Shown in pieces: positions 17,121 to 24,933 of a stretch of 64,000 bases of DNA. This DNA is from JANNBN01 sp963763885 (lineage in GTDB: Bacteria > Actinomycetota > Acidimicrobiia > Acidimicrobiales > JANYDT01): positions 1,488,001 through 1,552,000 of the forward strand of contig CAVXQD010000007.1 of NCBI GenBank assembly GCA_963763885.1. The letters are read 5' to 3'. The translations under genes were made by a program, and so were the position numbers. Within the stretch, counting starts at the first letter, position 1, and each line of letters opens with the position of its first letter. Below the pieces are notes generated by a model that was given only the letters and a program-made list of their open reading frames with translations, had not been told where the DNA came from and searched no databases.

Positions 17121-17759
17121 TTAAGCGACAATGATCTCCTGGAGAATTGCAGAACCAACCTTTCCCGACCCGTACTTGGCCATCAGAGCAAGGTACTCAG
17201 GGTCATGGCCGATCGAGTCCATCCCGACCCCAAGCGCCTCCATGCTTGGGGCGAGGTGCAGCACCATAAGCGCGTCGGGCGACATACCTGCGATACCCCG
17301 GATGGCAGCGGAGTGCTTGAAACCGCCCTTTTCCGACAACGCCCGAACGGCGGCCTGCACCTCGAACATCTCGGGGTGGAGAGCGGTTATGTAGAGCAGC
17401 GCTGCGCGCGGAGAGGTTGCGTCTCCGAGGAGTGGTTGCTCGAATCCAGGCAAGCCGGTCGCTATCGAATTTCGCATCGGACCCGCAATGCTCGGACCGT
17501 CGTTGTTGTTCGCTGCAAGCATCGATTGCATTTCCGGATCAGCCAGAACCTTTTCGTACCCAGCGAGGTTGCCCGCCATCGTGTCGTTCGCGACGATGAT
17601 GTGAACATCTGTTGTACTGGCCCCCCCGTGCGTCGTAAACCACAGGGTCGTGTTGGGCGCATACTTTCTCACGACCTTTACCGCTTTGCTCGAGTTTTGG
17701 ATGACTGCGGGCAGCTTTCCCGGAAGTGGGGTGAGGCTGGAGATGTTCAGTATGGACAC
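17121..17759 (-). CDS. Hypothetical protein with two similar halves
   Basis: 212 aa from a GTG. I do not recognise a named family. The two halves (about 1-105 and 115-212) have similar order: a strand-rich start, a helix with KVV or VRALSEKGG, then a strand (LWFTTHGG, LMVLHLAPS), a helix beginning DPEM or DPEY, and a closing strand. This is the pattern of duplicated dimeric alpha/beta-barrel proteins such as NIPSNAP. No signal peptide. Convergent with the NB-ARC regulator. Confidence 0.6.
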   Translation of the reverse strand: MSILNISSLTPLPGKLPAVIQNSSKAVKVVRKYAPNTTLWFTTHGGASTTDVHIIVANDTMAGNLAGYEKVLADPEMQSMLAANNNDGPSIAGPMRNSIATGLPGFEQPLLGDATSPRAALLYITALHPEMFEVQAAVRALSEKGGFKHSAAIRGIAGMSPDALMVLHLAPSMEALGVGMDSIGHDPEYLALMAKYGSGKVGSAILQEIIVA

Positions 17760-17938
17760 GTTCTGCTCCGTCGTTGTAGTCGTTGTAAAGGTGGACGAAT
17801 CGAACCTACGGAGCTACGACCAGTCCGGCATCGGGGAAAACCCTCGAAATTTGACCGCTGAGGAACGATCTCAGATTTTCCTCCTGTAAATAGGGTTAAC
17901 CCCGATGAGGAACGTGCAGGGAATTTGTGACGCTTTTG

Positions 17939-17957
17939 CGAGGAGAGCTACTCCTCG
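17939..17957 (+). promoter_or_regulatory. Hairpin in the leader of the secreted-protein gene
   Basis: CGAGGAG, a 5-nt loop and CTCCTCG form a perfect 7-bp stem ending 15 nt before the ATG at 17973, just upstream of the purine-rich ribosome-binding stretch GGAAGGAA. It could affect translation or message stability. Confidence 0.35.
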
Positions 17958-17972
17958 ACGGAAGGAACAGAA

Positions 17973-18437
17973 ATGAAACTGATTCGAACACTGATGGCAT
18001 CTGCAGTGCTGGCCTTGCCGGTGGCACTTGGCGGCGGAAGTGCAAACGCCGAGGCTGTGTGGATTCCTTTTCACAGCGATGTCACCGTTCCAGCGTGTCC
18101 GGGATTCGCTGTGCGGATTCAAGGCGATGGTCGCTACAAAGTGAGCTTGGGCGACGCAGTGGAATTCACAGCTTCGGCGTCGTCGGACAGCTATACAAAC
18201 ATCTTGACGGGTAAGTCGGTCAGTTTCAGCGAAAACTCGAACGCATCGGCGGTGCCGAACGGTGACGGAACCTCAACCGTCTTTTCCAACGGAGCGTTCG
18301 CACTGGGCGGGCCGGCCATCGGACTCGTGCGCATTACCGGGCAAGGCACGTTCCAATACAGCGAGATCTTTGGTTGGGTCGAGTCCTACCAACTCATCGC
18401 CGGCCGAGTAACAGACATCTGCACACTTATCGACTGA
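17973..18437 (+). CDS. Secreted hypothetical protein
   Basis: 154 aa with a clear Sec signal: MKLIRTLMASAVLALP, hydrophobic to about residue 22, then a likely cleavage after SANA or AEA. The mature part is strand-rich and contains few charged residues. It has two Cys (in PACPGF and DICTLID) that could form a disulphide across the domain. No family recognised. The start is supported by a GGAAGGAAC ribosome-binding stretch. It is followed in the same direction by another small secreted protein. Confidence 0.7.
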   Translation: MKLIRTLMASAVLALPVALGGGSANAEAVWIPFHSDVTVPACPGFAVRIQGDGRYKVSLGDAVEFTASASSDSYTNILTGKSVSFSENSNASAVPNGDGTSTVFSNGAFALGGPAIGLVRITGQGTFQYSEIFGWVESYQLIAGRVTDICTLID

Positions 18438-18519
18438 AGGTGCTTCAACGGCTCGGCTGCGAGATGACTCGCTGCCGCACCGAGCAGTTGTGCTACCAGT
18501 CGACTGTTCGCTGGCGCCA

Positions 18520-18573
18520 CAGTGTTCCTGAGAACCCTGAGAACACTGAAGCGCTCCTGTGAACTGCAGGAGC
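18520..18573 (+). repeat. Two adjacent hairpins between the secreted-protein genes
   Basis: CAGTGTTC (18520-18527) pairs with GAACACTG (18541-18548), and GCTCCTG (18553-18559) pairs with CAGGAGC (18567-18573). Both stems are perfect. No T-run follows, so these may be Rho-independent-like stabilisers, processing sites or factor-binding sites rather than a classical terminator. Confidence 0.35.
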
Positions 18574-18637
18574 AGGCACACAACCCAACTTCTACGGTCG
18601 TCCTCGCCGGGCACCGAGCTCGAGCGAAAGGATCACC

Positions 18638-19117
18638 ATGATCGCCACACGTACCAGGAACGCTGCCGCCGTCGCCGCCGCATGCATCGTAAGCATCGGC
18701 GCCTTCGCATCCGGGCCAGCAGGAGCGAAACCGCAGCGTCCTGCACCGACCACGCGGGCCACCACAACGGTTCCTGCACCTCCGTCTACTACGGCGCCGG
18801 CCGCTCCCCCCACCCCCGTCTCGGCTTCGGTGATCGTGGTTCCAGCGAACTCGTCTCCATACCAGTTCGAGTCCTCGTTCTACGTTCAGGTGAGTCCGGC
18901 CAGTCAGCTCGGCGACGCCGAACTGTTGAGCGGGCCGACTGTCGGAGGGCCCGGGATTGTCCTGGTGAACGACTTCGGGAGGGTTTCGTTTCTGAGGGTC
19001 ATCACGGGCAACGACTACTCGTTCCGGTACCGCAACAAGGTATGGAACCCGTCGACCGGAACATTCACGTACTCACCTTGGGTGCAGTTCACGTTCCGGG
19101 CACCCATTCTCCCCTAA
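18638..19117 (+). CDS. Secreted hypothetical protein with Pro/Thr-rich linker
   Basis: 159 aa. Signal peptide NAAAVAAACIVSIGAFASG (residues about 8-26), then a low-complexity Pro/Thr/Ala linker (about 31-60) typical of exported actinobacterial proteins that span the cell wall. A compact C-terminal domain of about 95 aa rich in aromatic and beta-prone residues follows (YQFESSFYVQV, YSFRYRNKVW, YSPWVQFTF), perhaps fibronectin-III-like. An AAAGGATCACC ribosome-binding context precedes the ATG. Function unknown. Confidence 0.65.
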   Translation: MIATRTRNAAAVAAACIVSIGAFASGPAGAKPQRPAPTTRATTTVPAPPSTTAPAAPPTPVSASVIVVPANSSPYQFESSFYVQVSPASQLGDAELLSGPTVGGPGIVLVNDFGRVSFLRVITGNDYSFRYRNKVWNPSTGTFTYSPWVQFTFRAPILP

Positions 19118-19189
19118 GAACTCTTTGAGATCCGACTGTTCGGAGCCGTCGACTTGCATGCGCCACCGCTGTGGGTCGACAATTCGGTT

Positions 19190-19333
19190 GTGTCCAACGC
19201 CCAGCCTTCCCAAGACAAGAAGGATCCCCCACGCGCCTCACAGCCAGATGGGGGCCTCCACGACGGCGCCGCGGCGATGGCGATACTGGTGTTGGCCATC
19301 GTGCTCATCGCTTTGGTTGTCTGGCGTCTCTAG
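19190..19333 (+). CDS. Possible small single-span membrane protein
   Basis: 47 aa from a GTG: a hydrophilic head (MSNAQPSQDKKDPP) followed by AAAMAILVLAIVLIALVVWR, a convincing transmembrane helix ending in Arg-Leu-stop. It begins 72 nt after the secreted-protein stop and overlaps the stop of the convergent SDR by 4 nt. The clean helix and basic C-terminal end favour a real gene, but the start lacks a strong ribosome-binding site. Confidence 0.4.
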   Translation: MSNAQPSQDKKDPPRASQPDGGLHDGAAAMAILVLAIVLIALVVWRL

Positions 19334-20118
19334 TCGGGCTTCGGTTTGTAAGAGTAGGAGCGCTCGGTGCGGCCGCCTGCAACCAAGAGCAGTTGACCGG
19401 TGATCCAACTGGCGGCGTCTGACGCAAGAAACACCACGGCATCCGCGATGTCATCGGGAACACCAAGGCGCCCAAGCGGAATGGTTGCAGCAAGCTGTTC
19501 CAACTGATCACCGACATTGAGGATGTCAAGGAACGCTTCCGTCGCAATGGGACCTGGAGCGACCGTGTTCACCCGGATGTGCGGTGCCAACTCAAGCGCA
19601 AGGGTTTGCGTGAGGTTGTTCATTCCTGCCTTAGCTGCAGCGTAGGGGCCGGTGAAGGGTGAGCCTCGTGTGCCCGCGCCGGAAGATATGTTCACAATCG
19701 ATCCACCAGTTGTCATTCGCTTGGCTGCGGCCTTGCATCCTTGAAACGCCGAAGTGAGGTTCAGCTCGAGCTGCGACCTGAAGACCTCGTCGGAAGTATC
19801 GATAAGCGCGCGTGTTGTCTTGTCGTCGGACCCACCAACGTTGTTGACCCACACATCGAGTCGACCGAACGTCTCCATGGCGCGTTCAGCAATGATTTCA
19901 GAGAGGTCACGCACATCGCCGACAACAATCAGCGCTTGACGGCCGAACGCGCCAATGGCACCAGCGGTGATTTCAAGGTCCGCCTGGCGTCTCGCGTTGA
20001 TGACCACGTCACATCCGCACGAGGCAAGGCCAACCGCGATCGCGCGGCCGATGCCTTGCCCGGCTCCGGTCACGACAGCGACCCGGCCGTCCATCCGAAG
20101 GCGGCCCGCGAGAGTCAT
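19330..20118 (-). CDS. Short-chain dehydrogenase/reductase
   Basis: 262 aa. Classical SDR: GAGQGIG near residues 18-24, NNVGG in place of NNAG, catalytic Ser in NISSGAG, YAAAK catalytic Tyr/Lys, and the C-terminal ITGQLLLVAGG dimer segment. The start overlaps the stop of the upstream P450 gene (ATGA), so they form one transcription unit. Likely oxidises or reduces a product of that monooxygenase. Confidence 0.85.
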   Translation of the reverse strand: MTLAGRLRMDGRVAVVTGAGQGIGRAIAVGLASCGCDVVINARRQADLEITAGAIGAFGRQALIVVGDVRDLSEIIAERAMETFGRLDVWVNNVGGSDDKTTRALIDTSDEVFRSQLELNLTSAFQGCKAAAKRMTTGGSIVNISSGAGTRGSPFTGPYAAAKAGMNNLTQTLALELAPHIRVNTVAPGPIATEAFLDILNVGDQLEQLAATIPLGRLGVPDDIADAVVFLASDAASWITGQLLLVAGGRTERSYSYKPKPD

Positions 20119-21379
20119 GAGTTCGCCCGTCCAGGAGCAGAATCGCCTGACGGGCGGGACTCCGACCTCGTGCTGGAACCCGGATCGAAGTCGAGATGCA
20201 GCTTCTTCAGTGACCGCATCGCGAACATCGGGACATGGGTGAAATCGTTACGTGCGGAAAGTCGCAGATTCGGCAAGCGGTCGAACACGGCTTCGAACGT
20301 AAGCACCTGTTCCAGGCGGGTCAATTCCGCGCCCGGGCAGTGATGTTCGCCCAACGAGAACGCCATGTGTCGTCCAACGTTGGGGCGATCGATGTCGACG
20401 TGCGCAGGACATGCGAAGACTCGCTCGTCCCGGTTGGCACTGGCGTATCGAAGGTGGACAACTGAACCAGCCGGTATCGACACGCCAGCCACCACGGTGT
20501 CCTCCGCGACGGCCCGCCAGAGGCCTTGCGTTGGAGATTCGAGGCGCAGCGCTTCTTCGACCAAGTCCGGTATTCGTTGGCGATGGGCAGCCAGATGGTC
20601 GTAGAGACCGGGTTCACGCAGCGCAATCCAAAGCCCAGACGCCATGGCGAAACGTTGTGGTTTCGTTGCCACCGATGAAGAGATGGTCAACGATCGTGAT
20701 GATCTCTTGGTCGCTCAACGGCCGTTCGTCAGCGAAACGCGCGTGGACCAGCGACGTGATGATGTCCGAGCCCGGGTTGGCTCGCTTCTCCTCGATCGCT
20801 TCCTTCAGGTAGGCATAGAACGCAACGACTTGTTCGGCCACCCACACGTCTTCTTCGGCTTCAAGTTTGCGAATGAATGGCAACACCCAAGCGGAACTCC
20901 ACGACGCGCAGCTGCGGAAGATCACTATTTGGCAGACCCAACATGTGGGTGATGACCGTCGCCGGAAGCTTGGACGCAAACTGTTCGATCCACTCCACAT
21001 GACCGTCGTCAGCGAACTCGTCGATTAACGCGGTGATGGACGATTCGATGAACGGGTGCCATGTCCTAAGCGCGCTTACGTTAAGTAGTCCGTCAACCAA
21101 TGCTCTGTAATGGCGGTGGATTGGCGGGTTGGTCCCAAGCGGGGTAATTCGCTCCCAACCGCCACGGTCGTAAACCTGCTGCGACGCAGCGGAGCGGCGT
21201 TTGCTTGCCCCGGTCGGGAAGGTCCGTTGGTGCCGGAGGACGTGGGCGATGTCGTCGTAGCGGCTGATGACGTACTCGTCGGTCCCGGGGATTCGGTACA
21301 CCGGTTGCTCATCACGCAGGAATTGGTACGTCGGATACCAGTCCTCTTGGGTTGACGCAAGGAACAGATCGACGTTCAT
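20115..21379 (-). pseudogene. Cytochrome P450 interrupted by two frameshifts
   Basis: Three consecutive frames together encode one complete P450. Frame 1 (from ATG 21379) runs through YDDIAHVLRHQRTFPTG to NSDLPQLR. Frame 2 resumes as WSSAWVLPFIRKLEAEE and carries the oxygen-activating I-helix GGNETTTF. Frame 3 resumes as AMASGLWIALREPG and carries the ExxR helix EEALRLESPTQGLWR and the heme loop FSLGEHHCPGAELTR. Each junction (near 20900-20908 and near 20648) is repaired by removing a single base. The residues on both sides match the P450 consensus with nothing missing, so the lesions are recent or are assembly errors. Confidence 0.85.
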
Positions 21380-21425
21380 TGTTTCGAACCTAGCAATCGC
21401 GCTTCGTCCCACTAATTTGACCACG

Positions 21426-21845
21426 ATGGTCGTCCTTTTCGCACACATCCACGTTGCTACAGGAAGGGAGGCCGAGTTCGAAGCGCTTGCTCGCGAGCTG
21501 ACCGTTGCAACGTTGGAACGAGAGTCCGGCGTGCGCCGCTACGAGTACACGCGGCTGCACCAGCCGGGCCGTTACCACGCGACCTTGGCTTTCGAGGACT
21601 ACGACGCGTTCATTGTTCATCAAGCCAGCGAGCACCACGTGGTGATTGCAGGCGCAATGCGCGACTTGATCGCCGACATGGACCTCGAGCGAGTCGACCC
21701 CGTTGAGGGGTGCTCTCCGCTTGGAGGCGAAGCACCGTCGACCGGCGTCCGGCCTCTGGAGGAGCCAGACGCAGCGACCATGGAGGAGCGAGCCGCTAAG
21801 TATCGCGACCGCTACCCGCTCACCCAAGCTGCATGGTGGGGCTAG
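21426..21845 (+). CDS. Antibiotic biosynthesis monooxygenase (ABM) domain protein
   Basis: 139 aa from the ATG at 21426. Residues 1-90 form a ferredoxin-like alpha/beta ABM domain (LFAHIHVATGREAEFEALAR, SGVRRYEYTRLHQPGRYHA, FEDYDAFIVHQASEHH). The C-terminal 45 residues are a Pro/Glu-rich tail ending in Trp-Trp-Gly. It is transcribed divergently from the P450 across 46 bp, so the two may share a control region. ABM proteins act as quinol monooxygenases or small dimeric helpers; no substrate is evident. Confidence 0.75.
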   Translation: MVVLFAHIHVATGREAEFEALARELTVATLERESGVRRYEYTRLHQPGRYHATLAFEDYDAFIVHQASEHHVVIAGAMRDLIADMDLERVDPVEGCSPLGGEAPSTGVRPLEEPDAATMEERAAKYRDRYPLTQAAWWG

Positions 21846-21856
21846 TTCTGGGTCTC

Positions 21857-21925
21857 AGTTTCCCCCATCGAGGTGTCACTTTTCGGTCCTGTACGCGCGA
21901 AATGTGACACCTCAATTGGAAACTT
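21857..21925. repeat. Large imperfect palindrome (REP/MITE-like or bidirectional terminator)
   Basis: The inner arms GAGGTGTCACTTTTCG (21870-21885) and CGAAATGTGACACCTC (21898-21913) pair over 16 bp with one mismatch across a 12-nt loop. Outer arms AGTTTCC and GGAAACT extend the structure to about 69 bp. It sits between convergent genes. The length and extra outer arms are more than a simple terminator needs, so it may be a dispersed repeat. Confidence 0.55.
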
Positions 21926-21933
21926 GGGATGAT

Positions 21934-22683
21934 TCAGCTGATGACTTCGCCGCCGTCGACGACCAACGTCTGACCGGTGACAAACGAAGCATCTTCGCTG
22001 AGGAAGAAGCAGATTGCGGCGGCGAGTTCAGCGGCCGTTCCCATTCGCTGCATAGGGATCTTGGCGCCGAAGATTCGTTCGCCTTGTTCCATGTTGCCGC
22101 CGCGCTCCATCATCAACGGGGTGGTCATTCCGGTGACTGTGCGCCCCGGGGCCACGCAGTTCACACGAACTTCTGGCAGTGCCTCAAGGCTGATCTGGCG
22201 AGTGAGGCCCGTGATGCCTGCCTTTGCTGCACCGTACGGAACGTTGTTGCCGTTTGCCGTGAACGCCGCGGTGGATGCAATCGTGACGATTGATCCCCGG
22301 CCTCGAGACTTCATCACCGGGAGGGTGTGCTTGCATACGTGGAACGTGCCGCCGATGTGAACTTCCAGCATGCGGTTGAACCGTGCGGCATCCCACTCGG
22401 CCGTAGGACCGAACTCGGCGTGACCCGCTGCGGCGAGCACCAAGTCGATGCCACCGAGTTGCGCAACTGCAGCATCGACCGCAGCCTTTACCGCTAGTTC
22501 GTCAGCCACATTTGCTGCAAGGCCAATGCAACCGGGCAACGTGGCCGCTGCTGCCTGAGCACGTTCCAGGTCGAGGTCGACGAGGGCTGCTCGGCCTCCC
22601 TCGGACACAACTCGCTGAGCTGTGGCGAAACCAATGCCACTTGCTCCACCAGTAACGAACAGAACCTTGTTTTCGAATCGCAC
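21934..22683 (-). CDS. Short-chain dehydrogenase/reductase
   Basis: 249 aa, complete. GGASGIG near residues 12-18, Asp after beta-2 (VDLDLE) suggesting NAD(H), catalytic Ser in IASTAAF, YGAAK catalytic pair and C-terminal VTGQTLVVDGG. AAAGHAEF replaces the usual NNAG. It stands alone between two strong inverted repeats, 21857-21925 on its 3' side and 22734-22775 on its 5' side. Confidence 0.86.
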   Translation of the reverse strand: MRFENKVLFVTGGASGIGFATAQRVVSEGGRAALVDLDLERAQAAAATLPGCIGLAANVADELAVKAAVDAAVAQLGGIDLVLAAAGHAEFGPTAEWDAARFNRMLEVHIGGTFHVCKHTLPVMKSRGRGSIVTIASTAAFTANGNNVPYGAAKAGITGLTRQISLEALPEVRVNCVAPGRTVTGMTTPLMMERGGNMEQGERIFGAKIPMQRMGTAAELAAAICFFLSEDASFVTGQTLVVDGGEVIS

Positions 22684-22733
22684 GTCTCCATATTGTCGGA
22701 GCCGCCGCAGACCATTCCCAACCGGCCAGCTTC

Positions 22734-22775
22734 ATCCGTCACCAAACCGCCCAACAAGACGGTTTCGTGACGGAT
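22734..22775. promoter_or_regulatory. 16-bp inverted repeat between divergent SDR and methyltransferase genes
   Basis: ATCCGTCACCAAACCG (22734-22749) and CGGTTTCGTGACGGAT (22760-22775) are inverted with one mismatch and a 10-nt spacer. It lies about 50 bp upstream of the SDR start and 36 bp upstream of the methyltransferase start, where an operator for both would be expected. Confidence 0.45.
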
Positions 22776-22810
22776 CAACTCCAAGGAAGGGCGGCTAGTC
22801 TTCCGACTCC

Positions 22811-23608
22811 ATGCGACCTGCCAGCTCAGCGCCTGCTCGTCTGACGCGAATCCAGGCACGAACCGCCCGGAAGAGAATCTCAAAGCTTCCGCCGGGATCG
22901 AATCCGCAGCTCTACGACTTGTCGGACGGTCCGGAGCATCGATTTCTCCGAAGCGCCACGCACCTCGTCTACACAAAACAGGCACAGCTGATCACCGAAC
23001 TCGGACGACTCGTGGTGGCGCCCGCATCAACCCCCCGCGTTCTTGATTGGGGGTCAGGTAAAGGACACATGACGCTCCTGCTCAACCAACAAGGTTGCGC
23101 CGTGGTCAGCTGTGACGTTGAGGACGGAGGCAGCGATTCGTCCTTCTCGCAGGAAACTCCGATACACCGCGCCATCGGCACGGAAGTCGTCCCGTTGAAG
23201 GATGAAGTTGTGCTTCCGTTCGAGTCCGCTTCCTTCGACGTGGTGACAAGCATCGGCGTGCTGGAACACACGCAACACGATCAGGAATCAGCGAAGGAGA
23301 TCCATCGAGTACTGGCTCCGGGCGGAGTCTTCTTCATCTCGTTTCTTCCTCGGCGATGGTCCTGGACTCAGCGGCTGGATCGGGCACGAGGGAACAGCTA
23401 CCACGATCGCCTCTACTCGACGCGACAAACCCGTGGGCTGTTGGAAGCCGCAGGATTCACTGTTCTCGATGCGTCCAATGGGCAGCTGTTCCCGAAGAAC
23501 TCGCTGCCCATGAATCGGCGCGTTGAACGGTTGGACGATCTGCTCTGTTGGTTCACGCCGCTAGGCGCACTCTCGACGAATCTGACTGTGGTTGCCGTAA
23601 AGCGCTAG
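22811..23608 (+). CDS. Class I SAM-dependent methyltransferase
   Basis: 265 aa. Motif I is VLDWGSGKGHMTLLL (the glycine-rich SAM loop), with an acidic VEDGG after beta-2 and VVTSIGVLEHT as motif IV/post II, then LAPGGVFFISFLPRR. The C-terminal LLEAAGFTVLDA strand completes a UbiE/Methyltransf_11-like fold. The basic N-terminal 45 residues are extra. The stop overlaps the convergent HNH gene by 4 nt. Substrate unknown. Confidence 0.8.
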   Translation: MRPASSAPARLTRIQARTARKRISKLPPGSNPQLYDLSDGPEHRFLRSATHLVYTKQAQLITELGRLVVAPASTPRVLDWGSGKGHMTLLLNQQGCAVVSCDVEDGGSDSSFSQETPIHRAIGTEVVPLKDEVVLPFESASFDVVTSIGVLEHTQHDQESAKEIHRVLAPGGVFFISFLPRRWSWTQRLDRARGNSYHDRLYSTRQTRGLLEAAGFTVLDASNGQLFPKNSLPMNRRVERLDDLLCWFTPLGALSTNLTVVAVKR

Positions 23609-23982
23609 TCGCCGAGGTCTTCCTCCGGGGCCACGTGAAACTGCAGCACGAGCGCCCGATTGATCTCAAAGTGGCGCACGAGGAACGAACGCTCATCAAG
23701 GTGTTTGCGCCGCAGCCAACCTGTCACTTCATCGTTGCATTTGCTTGCGTTACACGACCGGCATGCGGGCGCGATGTTGTCCAGCGTGTAGCGCCCACCG
23801 CGCGACAACGCAAGGACACAGTCGCGTTGCAATGCTTCATCGGCCGCACCGCAATAGGCACACCCGCCCCACGCCTCTTTGAGAGCAGACCACTGTTCGT
23901 CACTGAGGTCATGCTCCACACGATCCATCCGCCGCTTGCGTTTGCGTGCGCCTCGAGCGGCGCGAGTCCTGCTGACAGCCAT
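23605..23982 (-). CDS. HNH endonuclease
   Basis: About 125 aa from ATG 23982; longer in-frame starts at 23997 and 24048 exist but run toward the IclR promoter. The HNH core shows a zinc knuckle CAYC, then ALSRGGRYTLDNIAPACRSC ending in NASKCNDE. The catalytic region normally opens with D-H or similar; here it reads DCVLALSRGG, so the first His is replaced. A small stand-alone HNH protein with a basic N-terminus (RGARKRKRRM). It may be a housekeeping or phage-derived nuclease. Confidence 0.8.
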   Translation of the reverse strand: MAVSRTRAARGARKRKRRMDRVEHDLSDEQWSALKEAWGGCAYCGAADEALQRDCVLALSRGGRYTLDNIAPACRSCNASKCNDEVTGWLRRKHLDERSFLVRHFEINRALVLQFHVAPEEDLGD

Positions 23983-24052
23983 ACCATCAGCGTACATACG
24001 ATGCAGCACTCCAATTGGCCAACTGCCCCACTCGAGGGTCCTGGCCAATTTC

Positions 24053-24065
24053 GGAACATCGTTCC
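24053..24065. promoter_or_regulatory. Candidate IclR operator
   Basis: GGAAC-ATC-GTTCC is a perfect palindrome 33 bp before the iclR-like ATG, followed by a second GTTCC...CGAAC half-site pair. IclR-family proteins bind short palindromes of this form, so autoregulation is plausible. Confidence 0.4.
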
Positions 24066-24097
24066 ACTATCGAACGACTTGTGATAAAACGAAAGTT

Positions 24098-24910
24098 ATG
24101 TCCGGGAGCCTTGCCGAACGAACGCTGCGAGTACTCGAGCTGCTCGGAGAGGCGCCGCTCGGACTTGGTCTCGTTGAGTTGTCTGTTGCGTTGGAACAGC
24201 CGAAGAGCGGGTCACATCGTCTCGTTTCCGAGCTCGTAGACCTGGGTTACGTCCGCCAAGATCGCTCATCAGGCCGGTACCTGCTCACGACGCGGATCCT
24301 GACCCTCGCATTTCGCCATCTCGCGGAAACCGGGATAGTCGATGCGGCGCAACCAGTTCTCGACAAATTGGCCTCGTCATCGGAAGAACTTGTACGACTC
24401 GGCGTGATCGACCGCCGTGCGATGGTTTGGGTCGCAAAAGCACAGGGAGCGCGTTCGGGCCTGCGATACGACCCACAGATGGGTGGCACCGCACACCTGT
24501 CGAGCATGGCAACCGGCCACGCTTGGCTTGCCTGTCTTTCCGATGAGGACGCCCTCGCTCTCGTGAGCGCGCAAGGTTTCGACGCACAGAACCTCGGACC
24601 AGCGGCGCCGACAACAGTGAAAGCCCTGCTCGCCCGTTTGCACGCCGTCCGAAAAGAAGGGTACGCGATCGTGCTCGACAGCTCGGCTCCCGGGGTTTCC
24701 GCTATCGCAGTCGCGATCCGCCACCCGGCAAACGACTCGGTGCTCGGCACAGTCAGCGTCAGTGGACCCTCGAGTCGACTCACCAGGGAAAGGCTCAAGG
24801 TCCTCGCCCCGGTCGTTGTCACTGCCGCAGCCGATCTGGCGTCGATGTGCGCAGCGTCACCACTGCTCCTCGGAACTGCCGCAAGCTCGGCCGCCCTCAC
24901 TGCTTCGTAG
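24098..24910 (+). CDS. IclR-family transcriptional regulator
   Basis: 270 aa from ATG 24098, supported by MSGSLAERTLRVLELLGEA, the standard IclR opening. Winged helix about 5-65 (LGLVELSVALEQPKSGSHRL, YLLTTRILTLAFRHL), then an effector domain about 75-250 with HLSSMATGHAWLA and SAIAVAIRHPANDSVLGTVSVSGP. It directly precedes and reads into the acyl-CoA dehydrogenase gene (23-nt gap), so it probably controls the downstream catabolic operon in response to an aromatic or acyl metabolite. Confidence 0.9.
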   Translation: MSGSLAERTLRVLELLGEAPLGLGLVELSVALEQPKSGSHRLVSELVDLGYVRQDRSSGRYLLTTRILTLAFRHLAETGIVDAAQPVLDKLASSSEELVRLGVIDRRAMVWVAKAQGARSGLRYDPQMGGTAHLSSMATGHAWLACLSDEDALALVSAQGFDAQNLGPAAPTTVKALLARLHAVRKEGYAIVLDSSAPGVSAIAVAIRHPANDSVLGTVSVSGPSSRLTRERLKVLAPVVVTAAADLASMCAASPLLLGTAASSAALTAS

Positions 24911-24933
24911 AAAGTCATCGCCCGGAGACACCC

